A DNA stretch of 64,000 nt from Paenibacillus alkalitolerans (GTDB taxonomy: Bacteria; Bacillota; Bacilli; Paenibacillales; YIM-B00363). Numbering within the stretch: the stretch's first letter is position 1; each line of letters starts with the position of its first letter. Positions 8,696 to 17,225 of the stretch are shown here, one piece after another. The notes under the pieces were generated by a model. That model did not search any database, had not been told where the DNA came from, and saw only the letters and a list, made by a program, of their open reading frames with translations. The stretch lies in NCBI RefSeq assembly GCF_016482785.1, contig NZ_JAEMXM010000006.1, forward strand, positions 102,552-166,551, read 5' to 3'. The position numbers and the translations under genes were made by a program.

Positions 8696-10231
8696 TTACC
8701 CATTACTAGTGTCCAGCAATATCGCATTGATTCCATTCAAGAACGCCTGCGCACTCGCATTTATGATGTCGGTGTCCATCGCCCGGCCAGAGTAAGTTTT
8801 CCCTTGATGGTTTAAGCGAATGTTCACTCGGCCAATCGCTTCCTTTCCTCTGGACAGGCTGTTTATTTTGTACTGGGTCAAGCTTACATCCAGATGAATC
8901 AATGATTTGATCGCACTGTATAATGCATCGATCGGTCCATCTCCGGCAGCAAATCCCTTTAGTTTTTCACCATTGTATTCTAACAACACTGTAGCAGTCG
9001 GATACAGGTCATTTGTTACCACTTGGAACGATAGTAATTCTAGCATCGGACTAATACTGTCCGCAGATTCTTCTCTTTGCTTTCTTAACAAGTAGAACAG
9101 ATCATGGTCATATACTTCTTTCTTCAAATCAGCTAAAGCCAGAAATTCTTCAAAACATTGTTCCAGCTTCGTTTCATCAGAAGTATCGAACCCCATTTTT
9201 TCTATTGCATGTCTAAATGCATGTCTGCCGGAACGTGCAGTTAAAATCAGTTCCATACTCTCTGCCCCCACTTGCTCGGGTGACATAATCTCATATACGT
9301 TCTTATCTTTGAGAAGCCCGTCCTGATGAATACCGGAAGAGTGTGCGAACGCATTTTCACCGGTTATGGCTTTATTGACCTGAACCTCCAATCCTGTTAA
9401 ATAGGACAATAATCTGGAGGTTCTGAGAAGTTCCTTGGTTTCAATATTTGTAGTGGATTTATAAAGCGACTCCCTGACTTTCAAAGCCATTACCACTTCT
9501 TCCAATGAAGCGTTCCCAGCCCTTTCACCCAACCCATTGATTGTGCACTCGATTTTTTCTGCTCCGTTCTTGATTGCGCTTAGTGTATTTGCTGTCGCAA
9601 GCCCCAAGTCATTATGACAGTGTACGCTTAGAATCACGTTACCGTTGATGTTTTTCAATCGATCGTTTATTTTATAAATTAATTCACCAAATTCTTCAGG
9701 CTCTGCGAAACCGACGGTATCGGGTACATTAATGATGGTCGCGCCCGCCTTCACGACAGCTTCTATTGTCTGCCATAAATACTCGAATTCTGATCGGGAA
9801 GCGTCTTCTGTTGAGTATTGAACACGGGGCAGCAGCGTTTTGGCATAGGCTACCGCATCCACTCCCATCTGCAGGATCGACTCTTTGGATCGATTGAACT
9901 TTTTTTCCACATGAACGTTGGATGTACCAAGTACAATATGAATGAAAGGATCTTGTGCGGCTCGAATACTATCGTAAACAGCATCAATGTCGCTTCTCAC
10001 CGCGCGGGCCAGCGCAGTAACGGAGACGCTATCCCCGACGCTCCGCACGATATCCTGCACAGCCTGAAAGTCACCCTCTGAAGAAGCAGGAAAACCGGCC
10101 TCTATGATATCCACACGAAGGCGTTTCAGCTGCTCAGCAAATTCGATTTTTTGAGCCCTATTCATTTTCGCACCTGGTACCTGCTCCCCATCACGCAGAG
10201 TTGTGTCGAGCACGATGATATTACGGTTCAT
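8696..10231 (-). CDS. leuA: 2-isopropylmalate synthase
   Basis: 511 residues, the usual length. The HMGL-like catalytic domain starts with [12 protein letters not shown] (~9-20), has metal-binding [12 protein letters not shown] (~204) and [10 protein letters not shown] (~237), and the C-terminal LeuA regulatory dimer domain follows (~390-505). The enzyme joins acetyl-CoA and 2-oxoisovalerate in the first step of leucine synthesis. GGAGGAAG precedes the ATG. A minus-strand TATAAT at 10267-10272 may be its -10 box. No other leu or ilv gene is in the window and no T-box leader is visible, so this is an isolated copy, divergent from an AraC regulator. Confidence 0.95.
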   Translation of the reverse strand: MNRNIIVLDTTLRDGEQVPGAKMNRAQKIEFAEQLKRLRVDIIEAGFPASSEGDFQAVQDIVRSVGDSVSVTALARAVRSDIDAVYDSIRAAQDPFIHIVLGTSNVHVEKKFNRSKESILQMGVDAVAYAKTLLPRVQYSTEDASRSEFEYLWQTIEAVVKAGATIINVPDTVGFAEPEEFGELIYKINDRLKNINGNVILSVHCHNDLGLATANTLSAIKNGAEKIECTINGLGERAGNASLEEVVMALKVRESLYKSTTNIETKELLRTSRLLSYLTGLEVQVNKAITGENAFAHSSGIHQDGLLKDKNVYEIMSPEQVGAESMELILTARSGRHAFRHAIEKMGFDTSDETKLEQCFEEFLALADLKKEVYDHDLFYLLRKQREESADSISPMLELLSFQVVTNDLYPTATVLLEYNGEKLKGFAAGDGPIDALYSAIKSLIHLDVSLTQYKINSLSRGKEAIGRVNIRLNHQGKTYSGRAMDTDIINASAQAFLNGINAILLDTSNG

Positions 10232-10368
10232 TCAAGATCTTCCTCCTCACCCTCCGTATTTCAATCATTATAGACAATGGACTCTTCATCATCATTGTGA
10301 AAACTGCGGAAGTAGAAAGCAATTTTTGCTATACTTGTTGCTAATCATTATTGGCAGGTGATTTGAGG

Positions 10369-11178
10369 TTGAAAATCAGAATGGATACGGGACAAACATC
10401 ATTATGGAAAATCAATGAGGAACTCCAAGCCCCACCTCATATTCATGAAAATGATTTTCAGATTACAGTACCCGTTCATGGCTCCTGCCACATATTCATT
10501 GACAACAAGACACATCAACTCTCCGTTGGGGAAGGATTGGTCGTGTATCCTAAGGAAAACCACGAATTGCTCATTTCTCCTGAATCCAGCGTAATCGTCA
10601 TTCAAGTCAATCATAGTAGGCTGGCACAGTTTATTGGAAATACGACATTGGATCTTTACAAGAAGCAGCGAATTGAACCCGAGGAGATAAAGAAGCATTT
10701 TCGAAGATGGGCTTCAGTATTATTGCATCACGACGCAGAGCCGCTGGCGACACAGGAAACAGAGCACCTGGTCCTTTCATTCCTTGTCAGGATGTTCACG
10801 GACAGACGGCCCATGGCTAATACGGCTAATCTTTTGAGTTTATCGGATCGGAATATCGCTTCGGTGCTTGAATTCATGCACGAGCACTACAAGGAAAAAC
10901 TCAATCTGGATACACTTTCTTCAATTGCCTTACAGAGTCGGTACCATTTTATTCGTTCATTTAAGTCCATTGTCGGTATAACTCCATACCAATACCTCCT
11001 CCGACTGCGAATTGAAGAAGCTAAGGTTAAACTGCGGGGAACCAACATGAGTATTACCGATATTAGCTTCGAACTAGGTTTTTCAAGTATGAGTCAATTT
11101 TATAGGGCTTTTATTAAGGTAACAGGTACATCTCCTGAAAGATATAGAGGCACACCGCGAGGGGGATCGAACCCCTGA
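10369..11178 (+). CDS. AraC-family transcriptional regulator (cupin type)
   Basis: 269 residues: N-terminal cupin (PPHIHENDFQITVPVHGSCH, KTHQLSVGEGLVVYPKENHE) and C-terminal double helix-turn-helix (LDTLSSIALQSRYHFIRSFK, ITDISFELGFSSMSQFYRAF, then GTSPERYR). The start is uncertain: TTG 10369 is favoured because AGGTGAT lies 6 nt upstream; TTG 10351 or ATG 10381 are alternatives. It is divergent from leuA. The last nine codons (after PERYR) and the stop are supplied by a tRNA-Ala fragment lying antisense, so the native C-terminus may have been replaced. Confidence 0.85.
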   Translation: MKIRMDTGQTSLWKINEELQAPPHIHENDFQITVPVHGSCHIFIDNKTHQLSVGEGLVVYPKENHELLISPESSVIVIQVNHSRLAQFIGNTTLDLYKKQRIEPEEIKKHFRRWASVLLHHDAEPLATQETEHLVLSFLVRMFTDRRPMANTANLLSLSDRNIASVLEFMHEHYKEKLNLDTLSSIALQSRYHFIRSFKSIVGITPYQYLLRLRIEEAKVKLRGTNMSITDISFELGFSSMSQFYRAFIKVTGTSPERYRGTPRGGSNP

Positions 11179-11205
11179 CCTCATCGCTGCCGGCAATGCG
11201 CTCTC
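11158..11205 (-). pseudogene. 3' part of a tRNA-Ala(GGC) gene (remnant or attachment-site scar)
   Basis: On the minus strand the sequence reads, in order, the end of a D arm (GAGAGCGC), an anticodon stem-loop CATTG-CCGGCAG-CGATG, a variable region AGGTC, and a perfect T arm AGGGG-TTCGATC-CCCCT, followed by CGCG. The loop places GGC at the anticodon, but position 33 is C instead of the universal U. The 5' acceptor strand and D-arm start are absent and the acceptor 3' strand is not convincing. This is not a working tRNA. A 3' tRNA fragment is what integrases of islands leave behind; the stop codon of the AraC gene lies inside it. Confidence 0.7.
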
Positions 11206-11360
11206 ACAGAAAGCGAAGCATTGAAAAACAACCAAACCGCCATCGTCGTTCTCAATCATATCCGCAGAGAATCCGAGTATTTCATCGGAATTTCAAATGC
11301 ACTGTTGCTATCAAACAGGGTTTGACCTCTGTTATTGCCGCGGCGGTCAATTTTCACAGC

Positions 11361-12213
11361 TCACTTCAATGAGTCAAAAATATTTGCAGTATACTTAATA
11401 ATAGCTTCATCGTAATCCGGATACTTATATCCGAGGTTTCCTGCCACAGCTTTAGAGTATTTTCTAAATAAATCGTAACAAGTAAATAAAGACTGCCACA
11501 TTTCCGGATAGCCATTCTGACAATAGGTGGATAGTAATGCTTCCCAAACTTCTTTTGGAAGGTAACGGTCGATAAATTTATAATTCTTGCCTACGCTAAA
11601 GGTATATCCTTGCTCCGATCCGATGTGCCAAGCCATCATTCTTAACAAGTTCGGACGCGCTCTCGTGTAAATGGTCAATCGCAAACAGTATTTCTTTTCT
11701 CGCTAGTCCTTTTACCACATAAGTCCAAACCATCCAGAACTCATTGCAGCAATCATCAAATTGTCTTGCGGTCGGCTTTTTGATCCAATATTGTCGATCG
11801 TTTGCGTGCACTTCATTTTTGATGCGGGCATCTTTATCAAGCAACACCTCGATTAAACCGTCGCTATTAGCGAAATAATCCTCCGTCTCGATAACCGGAA
11901 TAAGCGTTAAGTCTAATTTATCGCCATCTTCAAATACAATTAAATATGAAAACCAATTGCCTAATTCCGGCGGAAAAAGCTCCATATCCTCGGGTTTTTG
12001 CATCATAATGCGTTTCCCGAATACGTTGAGCCATTGATCATTTTCTTTAAAAGATTCAATATCTGTTACAAGGTAAGAAACATCATAATCTTGGAATGTA
12101 TCAGGAGGAATATTTTTGTTTGTACGTGATCCTTCCAAAGTCGCCAATCGGATTCTACTATCATTCATAGCAAAATCCACAAGCATACTCATCATCTCTT
12201 GTTCGCTTCTCAT
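11361..12213 (-). pseudogene. Aminoglycoside 6-adenylyltransferase ANT(6)/AadK-like, frameshifted
   Basis: The first frame (from ATG 12213, GGAGGG upstream) encodes GSRTNKNIPPDTFQDYDVSY, MMQKPEDMELFPPE and DDCCNEFW, hallmarks of AadK/ANT(6) streptomycin adenylyltransferases, to FAIDHLHESA, then leaves the family. The rest (RPNLLRMMAWHIGSEQGY, SVGKNYKFIDRYL, to IIKYTANIF) continues in another frame and ends at 11361. The break is near 11660, in a GCGCG run where two bases appear lost. An intact enzyme would be ~285 residues and adenylate streptomycin at position 6. Either a pseudogene or a sequence error. It is 38 nt downstream of the DUF4037 gene. Confidence 0.85.
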
Positions 12214-12251
12214 TTCGGCGACCCTCCGTTTGAAGATTTATTTTTGCAGCA

Positions 12252-13316
12252 TTACTCCAATATCTTGCCGTAAAGCATACGGACGATATTACTCTCCGTT
12301 GCCGCTTCACTTCCGCACCACTGATTAATAAGTAAAAAATCGGTATTATCCGTAATTTGATCGATCCCGCCGATTAATCGTATCTTGGACAATTTGCGAA
12401 TCGCCGGGTCGCTAATTGAATTTGCGATGGCCTCGGCGAATTTCCCGCCATAAATGACCTTAAACGGCCGGTCGTAAAAGTAAGAAGTTTGCTCGGGCAT
12501 ATTTTCGGTGATTTCCAGTCCATTATGTTTGTGCGCGATGAACTCATATGCTTTACAGAGCGCTTGTTCCCGTACTCTCCAAGTCGCGGACGTCTGAATC
12601 TGCGTCAACAACGGCAGCAATTGATTGGCGCAGCTCAATTCCTTAAATGCCGTTCCGAACCACTTCGGATAAGGCGCATACTTTCGTTCCATCAAAAAAC
12701 ATAGATTCATAATATCTCTTACAAGTCTTGACCCGATAATGGCCGATCCCAGCTCATCGCCCGCGTATCCGGCTCGAAGCGCCAGATGCTCTTCTTGTCC
12801 GATTCTGTTCCAGGTTGCCGCCATAAGAAATAACGAAATGTCATGCGGATAGTACTGGAACTGCTTGCGGACAGCCGCAAGTTCCCCCGTATCGTCCCGG
12901 AAAACCGCCCCGCCGACAATCTCGGCCAAAACCTGAGACGGGAATGTAAGCCAATCCAATAAATCGAGACCCCGGTGAATATCTATTGCAAGCTTTTGCT
13001 CAACAAACTGCGCCACCGTAGTAATCACTGTCCGATTAAGGTCTACAGGGTATCCATGAAATTGTACGGGCTTGTTCGTCAGCAGTATCTTGAAGATCTC
13101 ATCAGCCAAGTCCATGTCCTGCTTCTGAAGAAACAGAAGCACTCGAGGCCCCCAGTCGTGATCCGTTGACATCTCGGTGTCATAACCGAGCACTTCACTC
13201 CCCGGCCCAATGAGCGCCGAAGCGTACCGCAAGTCCGGGAAGCTGCTTGAGATTAGCGGCTCCACAAACTCATGGTAAAATCTTCGGCTCAACTCTATAC
13301 CCTTTATAAAAGCCAA
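12252..13316 (-). CDS. DUF4037 protein (nucleotidyltransferase-like)
   Basis: About 354 residues. The N-terminal part GIELSRRFYHEFVEP, GPGSEVLGYDTEMSTDHDWGPR resembles a nucleotidyltransferase core (GS...DxD-like: S near residue 42 and DHDW), as in DUF4037 proteins. I set the start at TTG 13316, with AAGAAGGGGG upstream; the frame stays open to a GTG at 13343. Its product is a predicted cytoplasmic protein of unknown function. It is directly upstream of the ANT(6) gene, itself a nucleotidyltransferase, so the two may have travelled together. Confidence 0.78.
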   Translation of the reverse strand: MAFIKGIELSRRFYHEFVEPLISSSFPDLRYASALIGPGSEVLGYDTEMSTDHDWGPRVLLFLQKQDMDLADEIFKILLTNKPVQFHGYPVDLNRTVITTVAQFVEQKLAIDIHRGLDLLDWLTFPSQVLAEIVGGAVFRDDTGELAAVRKQFQYYPHDISLFLMAATWNRIGQEEHLALRAGYAGDELGSAIIGSRLVRDIMNLCFLMERKYAPYPKWFGTAFKELSCANQLLPLLTQIQTSATWRVREQALCKAYEFIAHKHNGLEITENMPEQTSYFYDRPFKVIYGGKFAEAIANSISDPAIRKLSKIRLIGGIDQITDNTDFLLINQWCGSEAATESNIVRMLYGKILE

Positions 13317-13480
13317 TGCAACCGCCCCCTTCTTTACAAACACGCATGCTAGTAACCCAAATCACTATCCAATCAATTATACAACACGGAAAGGCCGATC
13401 AGTCCGACGGCTCATGCTGTTCATGTTAAAATGGAGGTACATAATGGAAATACCTGTACTCGAAAAGGAGGACGTTTTCA

Positions 13481-13855
13481 TTGAAAATAAGCGAGCTATC
13501 CAGAAGAACGGGGGCAAGCACCAGATCCATTAGACATTATGAAGAGAAAAAATTAATTACTCCCGTTCGACTTGACAATGATTATCGAGAGTTCGATGAA
13601 TCTGCCGTCGAACGTATTCGATTGATTCAATTCTATCTTGGGCTGGGATTAACAACCGAGCAAATAGCGGAGGTGCTGAAATGCGAGGATGCCGGTCCCG
13701 TAGAATATGAGTTTTGCGATGACGTGCTTAAAACATATCTGGAGAAGGCTGATGAAATCGATAGTCGGATTCGTTCATTGGAAATTGTGAAGCAACGATT
13801 GGATGAACACATTGTACAAATGACGAAAATGATGGAGAAACAGCGGGCGAATTAG
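13481..13855 (+). CDS. MerR-family transcriptional regulator
   Basis: 124 residues. N-terminal winged helix MKISELSRRTGASTRSIRHYEEKKL, then the long dimerisation helix (ADEIDSRIRSLEIVKQRLDEHI). Start is TTG at 13481 with AAAAGGAGG upstream. It has no long effector domain, as in small redox or amine-responsive MerR proteins. It converges on an oxidoreductase gene whose promoter carries a perfect MerR-type operator within a 20-bp spacer (14866-14897), so that gene is the likely target. Effector unknown. Confidence 0.9.
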   Translation: MKISELSRRTGASTRSIRHYEEKKLITPVRLDNDYREFDESAVERIRLIQFYLGLGLTTEQIAEVLKCEDAGPVEYEFCDDVLKTYLEKADEIDSRIRSLEIVKQRLDEHIVQMTKMMEKQRAN

Positions 13856-13861
13856 AGAGAA

Positions 13862-13893
13862 GAGAGACCCTATCCGTATAGAGAGGGTCTCCT
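13862..13893. terminator. Hairpin between convergent MerR and oxidoreductase genes
   Basis: GAGACCCT (13864-13871) and AGGGTCTC (13884-13891) form an 8-bp perfect stem with a 12-nt loop, placed between two converging genes. T tracts on both sides are short, so it is a moderate, possibly two-way terminator. Confidence 0.5.
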
Positions 13894-13898
13894 GGAGT

Positions 13899-14831
13899 TT
13901 ACGCGGTTGGATTCCTAAGCAACTCGGTTATGCGTGAGACGGCTTCGGTTCCGTAGCCCTTGTCGATTGCGCGTTGGGCAACTGCCTTAATCGTGTTCAA
14001 TAAACTAACGTCAATACCATGGCGCTCAGCCGTATTGATGATGTGCTCCATGCTTGAGACTGCCGAGAAGATATTGGACATATCACCCGGATATTGGCCT
14101 TTGTCCACATGATCAGCAATTTCTGTCATAAGTTCCGGCAGCGTTGCTATCATAGCCTGGGCGTAGGCGGCAAAATCCTTCGCAGCAATATTCTCTGCGC
14201 CTGCGACGGCAAGAGCATGCAAATACCCGCCCATGGAAGACCAGAAGAGATCTAGTAAGGCGACGTCATGTGCCGCAGCGCGGCCAGGGTCGTCGCCCAG
14301 ATAGGCGACAGTACCGTCCAAGCTCGCCAAGGTCGGTTGAACGGACGAATAGACGATTTCGGGTCCGCTGTACAAGATAACAGATGCTGCAGTTCCGATA
14401 GTGGTAGTAGGTGTCATGATGACCCCGTCAATATACTCGATACCATGCTCGACAGCCCAATCAGCCATGTGTCGGGATTGTGACGGAGAACCGGTCGTAA
14501 GGTTTACCAACATTCGTCCTCTCAAGTTCTCTCCCGCGGGTTTCAGGATCGTGTCAACGACGTTGTAATCTAACACGCAGATGATGACCACCGGGCTCGC
14601 CGTGATTGCCTCAGCGACGGTATTGGCTAGGATGGCACCTCTCGCCACAACATCTTCCGCCTTTCTTGCCGAACGGTTCCAAACTGTCGTTGGATGACCC
14701 TTCTTCAGAAACGCACCTGCTAACGCCTGTCCCATCGGCCCTAGTCCGATGACAGTCACCGGCGCGCGATCCCGATTCTCCATGACAGCCCCTGCATTAA
14801 CCGAACTCTCATGTTGATCATTTCTCTCCAA
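13899..14831 (-). CDS. NAD(P)-dependent oxidoreductase, imine reductase / beta-hydroxyacid dehydrogenase-like
   Basis: 310 residues. N-terminal Rossmann fold with TVIGLGPMGQALAGAFLKKGH (~27-48) and NRSARKAEDV after the second strand (R favours NADPH). The C-terminal all-helical half (HDVALLDLFWSSMGGYLHALAVAGAE) fits the imine reductase group of the 6-phosphogluconate dehydrogenase superfamily. Start is TTG at 14831 with AAGGGGGG upstream. Transcription likely starts from the MerR-type promoter 35 nt upstream. Substrate is probably a cyclic imine or a small hydroxyacid. Confidence 0.85.
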   Translation of the reverse strand: MERNDQHESSVNAGAVMENRDRAPVTVIGLGPMGQALAGAFLKKGHPTTVWNRSARKAEDVVARGAILANTVAEAITASPVVIICVLDYNVVDTILKPAGENLRGRMLVNLTTGSPSQSRHMADWAVEHGIEYIDGVIMTPTTTIGTAASVILYSGPEIVYSSVQPTLASLDGTVAYLGDDPGRAAAHDVALLDLFWSSMGGYLHALAVAGAENIAAKDFAAYAQAMIATLPELMTEIADHVDKGQYPGDMSNIFSAVSSMEHIINTAERHGIDVSLLNTIKAVAQRAIDKGYGTEAVSRITELLRNPTA

Positions 14832-14865
14832 AGTAAATTCCCCCCTTCAAATAGTTACCGGCTCT

Positions 14866-14897
14866 ATTGTAAAGGTTCACACTAATGTGAAAGTCAA
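14866..14897 (-). promoter_or_regulatory. MerR-type promoter with operator in an overlong spacer
   Basis: On the minus strand: -35 TTGACT (14897-14892), -10 TACAAT (14871-14866), separated by 20 bp. The spacer contains a perfect inverted repeat TTCACA-TTAG-TGTGAA (14891-14876). A 19-20 bp spacer with a central palindrome is the signature of promoters twisted into activity by MerR proteins. It drives the oxidoreductase gene; the MerR gene at 13481 is the obvious candidate. Confidence 0.85.
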
Positions 14898-14923
14898 TAG
14901 TTTCTGCAGCATTTGAAGGTTAG

Positions 14924-14951
14924 TAAAAAAAGCGGGTGCCGAGGCACCCTC
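14924..14951 (-). terminator. Terminator of the VOC-barstar gene
   Basis: On the minus strand GGGTGCC-TC-GGCACCC followed by GC and seven T residues, 24 nt after the stop codon at 14975. Canonical Rho-independent form. Confidence 0.85.
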
Positions 14952-14974
14952 TCAATTACATATCATGTTCACGC

Positions 14975-15640
14975 TCAGTTCCTTACTTCCAGGAGCCATT
15001 CATGGGACGGGTATCTCACATTGTGCCGTTGTACGCACTCTTTAAGCATACGCGCCTCTTCCGGGAGTACCGATTTCAAGTAATTCCAACCGTCCAATAC
15101 GATCTTTCGGCCGCGAATCGTATTGCATAACAGCAGCTCTTCCTCGAATGCCGACCAAGTCCGGCCGTAACTGTTTCTGCAGAAGAGAGCTCTTTTGATC
15201 ACTTCCTGAAGTTCCTCGGCCGTGTTTACTTGTGCTAACCGGAATATCGCTTCTTCGTCCTGCTGCCACATCGTCATCCGGTTTCCGTCCAAATCGGAGA
15301 AGATAAAGTACCTGCAATTCCAGTTAATATCGCCGTGAAGCGTTACACCGTTATCTTTCATAGTCTCATAAGCATGCGCCAGATCCGATGTCTCCCAAAT
15401 AAATACGGAGTGCTCGGAAGGAACATGGTGTTCAACCTTTGAAAATCCGATGTTCAAATTACCTGCATGAAGCTTGCGCGCGTCGAAATCGATGCCAAGA
15501 TGCAGAGAGTACCATTCTTTCGCCTTCTCAACGTCCCGAACCGGAATCGTCGCCACAATAATTCGGCTGATGCTTGGAACGCTTTGTTTGTTTCGAATCT
15601 CCATGTCGTCATTCAGAATCAATACCGTTTGATCGTTCAT
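14975..15640 (-). CDS. VOC domain fused to a barstar-like domain
   Basis: 221 residues. Residues ~25-125 are a VOC domain (IPVRDVEKAKEWYSLHLGI, FIFSDLDGNRMTMW). Residues ~135-221 resemble barstar, the barnase-inhibitor fold: NTAEELQEVIKRALFCRNSYGRTW, then IVLDGWNYLKSVLPEE. Start is the ATG at 15640 behind GAGGAGAGG; the frame is open further to 15685. It follows the ECF-VOC gene by 93 nt on the same strand and ends in a good terminator. Barstar-like domains bind ribonucleases; whether this one does is unknown. The domain call rests on pattern memory. Confidence 0.72.
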   Translation of the reverse strand: MNDQTVLILNDDMEIRNKQSVPSISRIIVATIPVRDVEKAKEWYSLHLGIDFDARKLHAGNLNIGFSKVEHHVPSEHSVFIWETSDLAHAYETMKDNGVTLHGDINWNCRYFIFSDLDGNRMTMWQQDEEAIFRLAQVNTAEELQEVIKRALFCRNSYGRTWSAFEEELLLCNTIRGRKIVLDGWNYLKSVLPEEARMLKECVQRHNVRYPSHEWLLEVRN

Positions 15641-15733
15641 TTTTACCTCTCCTCGCACGAAATATATCCGGGTTTGATTTCCCAATCATATAGAGACAGC
15701 TTCACCGAAAAACCCGTCGCGTTACGAAAAAAT

Positions 15734-16642
15734 TTATTCCTGCACAAACGCAAGCACGTTTCCGAACGGATCCTCGAACGCAAATGAACGACCGTCGGGT
15801 GACATCCGACTGACGCTTACTCCCCTTGATTGCAAAGCAGAATACGCTTCCGTTACCGAAGGAGTGGCAAAAGTAAGCACCGGCGTTTGCGATGGATTTG
15901 CCTGGGATGTTTCTCGAAAAGCAATATTGACTCCGCAATTCGGTTCGCGAGCTTTGAAGTCGATCCCAAGTACCGACTCATACCACGCCATGGCGTAATC
16001 GATGTCGCGAACATCCACAAAGACGCACGGAATCCGCATAAGTCTCGGGATTTCCCGCATGATGCGGTCATCGAAGGATGGTCCGAGGGCCGGTTTGCGC
16101 ACCGCAGCTTCATCGAGCGCAGGCAATGAGGCGCGCAGTTGTTTTTTGGCCCGCTGAAGTCTGCTTTCCACGGCTCTGACCGAAACTCCGAGAAAATCGG
16201 CGATTTCTTTCATTGATAAATCGCACATATAATATAAAGCGGTTGTTATTCTATTATTTTCATCCAACTCTCCGATCGATTGCAATATCCGGGCATGCGC
16301 TTCCCGCCGAAGAACGGCCGTCTCCGCCGATTCCGACACATCTCCGTACATCGACATGTCTTCTTCAAGCACGAGCCGTTTTCGCTTATTCTTCATTCGG
16401 ATACTGCACCGGTACGAAATCGAGTATAACCAACTGCCTAATTTCTGAGGGTCTCTTATATCGGAAAGCCGCAAAAATGCCTGCAAAAAAGCTTCCTGCG
16501 CCGCGTCCTCAGCCAGGTGATAATCGCCGAGCACGCTGTATGCTACGGAATAAACCGCGTTTTTATATCGGGCGACGATACTGCGATACGAATCGTATTC
16601 TCCCGCCCGTATGGCTTCCATCCACTTAAGGTTTTCGCTCAT
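15734..16642 (-). CDS. ECF sigma factor with C-terminal VOC domain
   Basis: 302 residues. Sigma region 2 (HLAEDAAQEAFLQAFLRL, ~42-60) and region 4 (LSMKEIADFLGVSVRAVESRLQRAKK, ~141-166) are complete. Residues ~190-302 are a VOC domain: VDVRDIDYAMAWYESVLGIDF, then FATPSVTEAYSALQSRGV and FEDPFGNVLAFVQE. Same architecture as the gene at 5157-6146 but different in sequence. Downstream is the VOC-barstar gene, upstream (19 nt) a deleted methyltransferase gene, all minus strand. No anti-sigma gene is present. A role of the VOC domain as built-in sensor is inferred. Confidence 0.88.
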   Translation of the reverse strand: MSENLKWMEAIRAGEYDSYRSIVARYKNAVYSVAYSVLGDYHLAEDAAQEAFLQAFLRLSDIRDPQKLGSWLYSISYRCSIRMKNKRKRLVLEEDMSMYGDVSESAETAVLRREAHARILQSIGELDENNRITTALYYMCDLSMKEIADFLGVSVRAVESRLQRAKKQLRASLPALDEAAVRKPALGPSFDDRIMREIPRLMRIPCVFVDVRDIDYAMAWYESVLGIDFKAREPNCGVNIAFRETSQANPSQTPVLTFATPSVTEAYSALQSRGVSVSRMSPDGRSFAFEDPFGNVLAFVQE

Positions 16643-16661
16643 TCCTCTTCATCCGCCACTC

Positions 16662-17009
16662 TCAACCTATATTCTTAACCGCAGCAATCAAGAGGAAAAT
16701 CGGACGCCGGGTTTCGTCGCGCATCTCGGGAAACAGGGCCAAAATTTCTTGCGTCGGTTGCGGTTCGGAGAGCTTCGAAATCGTGAAGCCGGAATCAATA
16801 CCTACCACCGATCGTGCCTGCCGTTCGCGCGCATATCGGCAGTGCCAGCCGAAGCCGCAGCCTAGATCAAGCACCTTTTTGTCCCGCAGCACTGGAAACA
16901 GGGCCCGGAAGGCGGGCCATTCCCCGGCAGCGCTCAATCCTCCGGTCGAACGGGGCATCCGGCTGTAATTCTCGAAAAATTCGGGGTCATCATATTTATT
17001 TTGTTTCAT
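16662..17009 (-). pseudogene. Class I methyltransferase with large in-frame internal deletion
   Basis: 115 residues against ~245 in intact relatives I know. The N-terminus (KYDDPEFFENYSRMPRS, VLDLGCGFGWHCRYA, SVVGID) is a normal methyltransferase start; it then jumps directly to FTISKLSEPQPTQEIL...FPEMRDETRRPIFLLI, which is the usual C-terminus. Roughly 125 residues covering the rest of the SAM fold are missing without loss of frame. It cannot be an active methyltransferase in this form. Start is the ATG at 17009 (GGGAGGG upstream). It precedes the ECF-VOC gene by 19 nt. Confidence 0.75.
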
Positions 17010-17169
17010 GGTTCCAAACCCTCCCTTGCGCAAGTTTAAAAATTACGAAAATCATAGCAGAAGGCGTTTGCGAAAGTCTATAATTTTCCTTTGAAATCAA
17101 ATTTTCACATGAAATAATGTCTAATTATTGGGATATTTACCCAGAAGCCCGCTGTGGTACATTTAATCC

Positions 17170-17184
17170 GGATAGCGCTTTCAT
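17170..17184. promoter_or_regulatory. Probable cre site (CcpA operator)
   Basis: Read on the minus strand ATGAAAGCGCTATCC matches the Firmicute cre consensus WTGNAARCGNWWWCA at 14 of 15 positions. It lies 42 nt before the cellulase start, where CcpA binding would repress on preferred sugars. Prediction only. Confidence 0.5.
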
Positions 17185-17225
17185 TTAAGCTGTTACCAGC
17201 GATCAATAGGGAGGTTTACAGTAGT

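Noticed and set aside
10232..10368. T-box leader in front of leuA
   Set aside because: No GGTGGNACCGCG-like T-box sequence or specifier stem is visible; only a possible -10 box.
11158..11205. Functional tRNA gene
   Set aside because: The 5' acceptor and D-arm start are missing, U33 is changed and the acceptor end does not pair.
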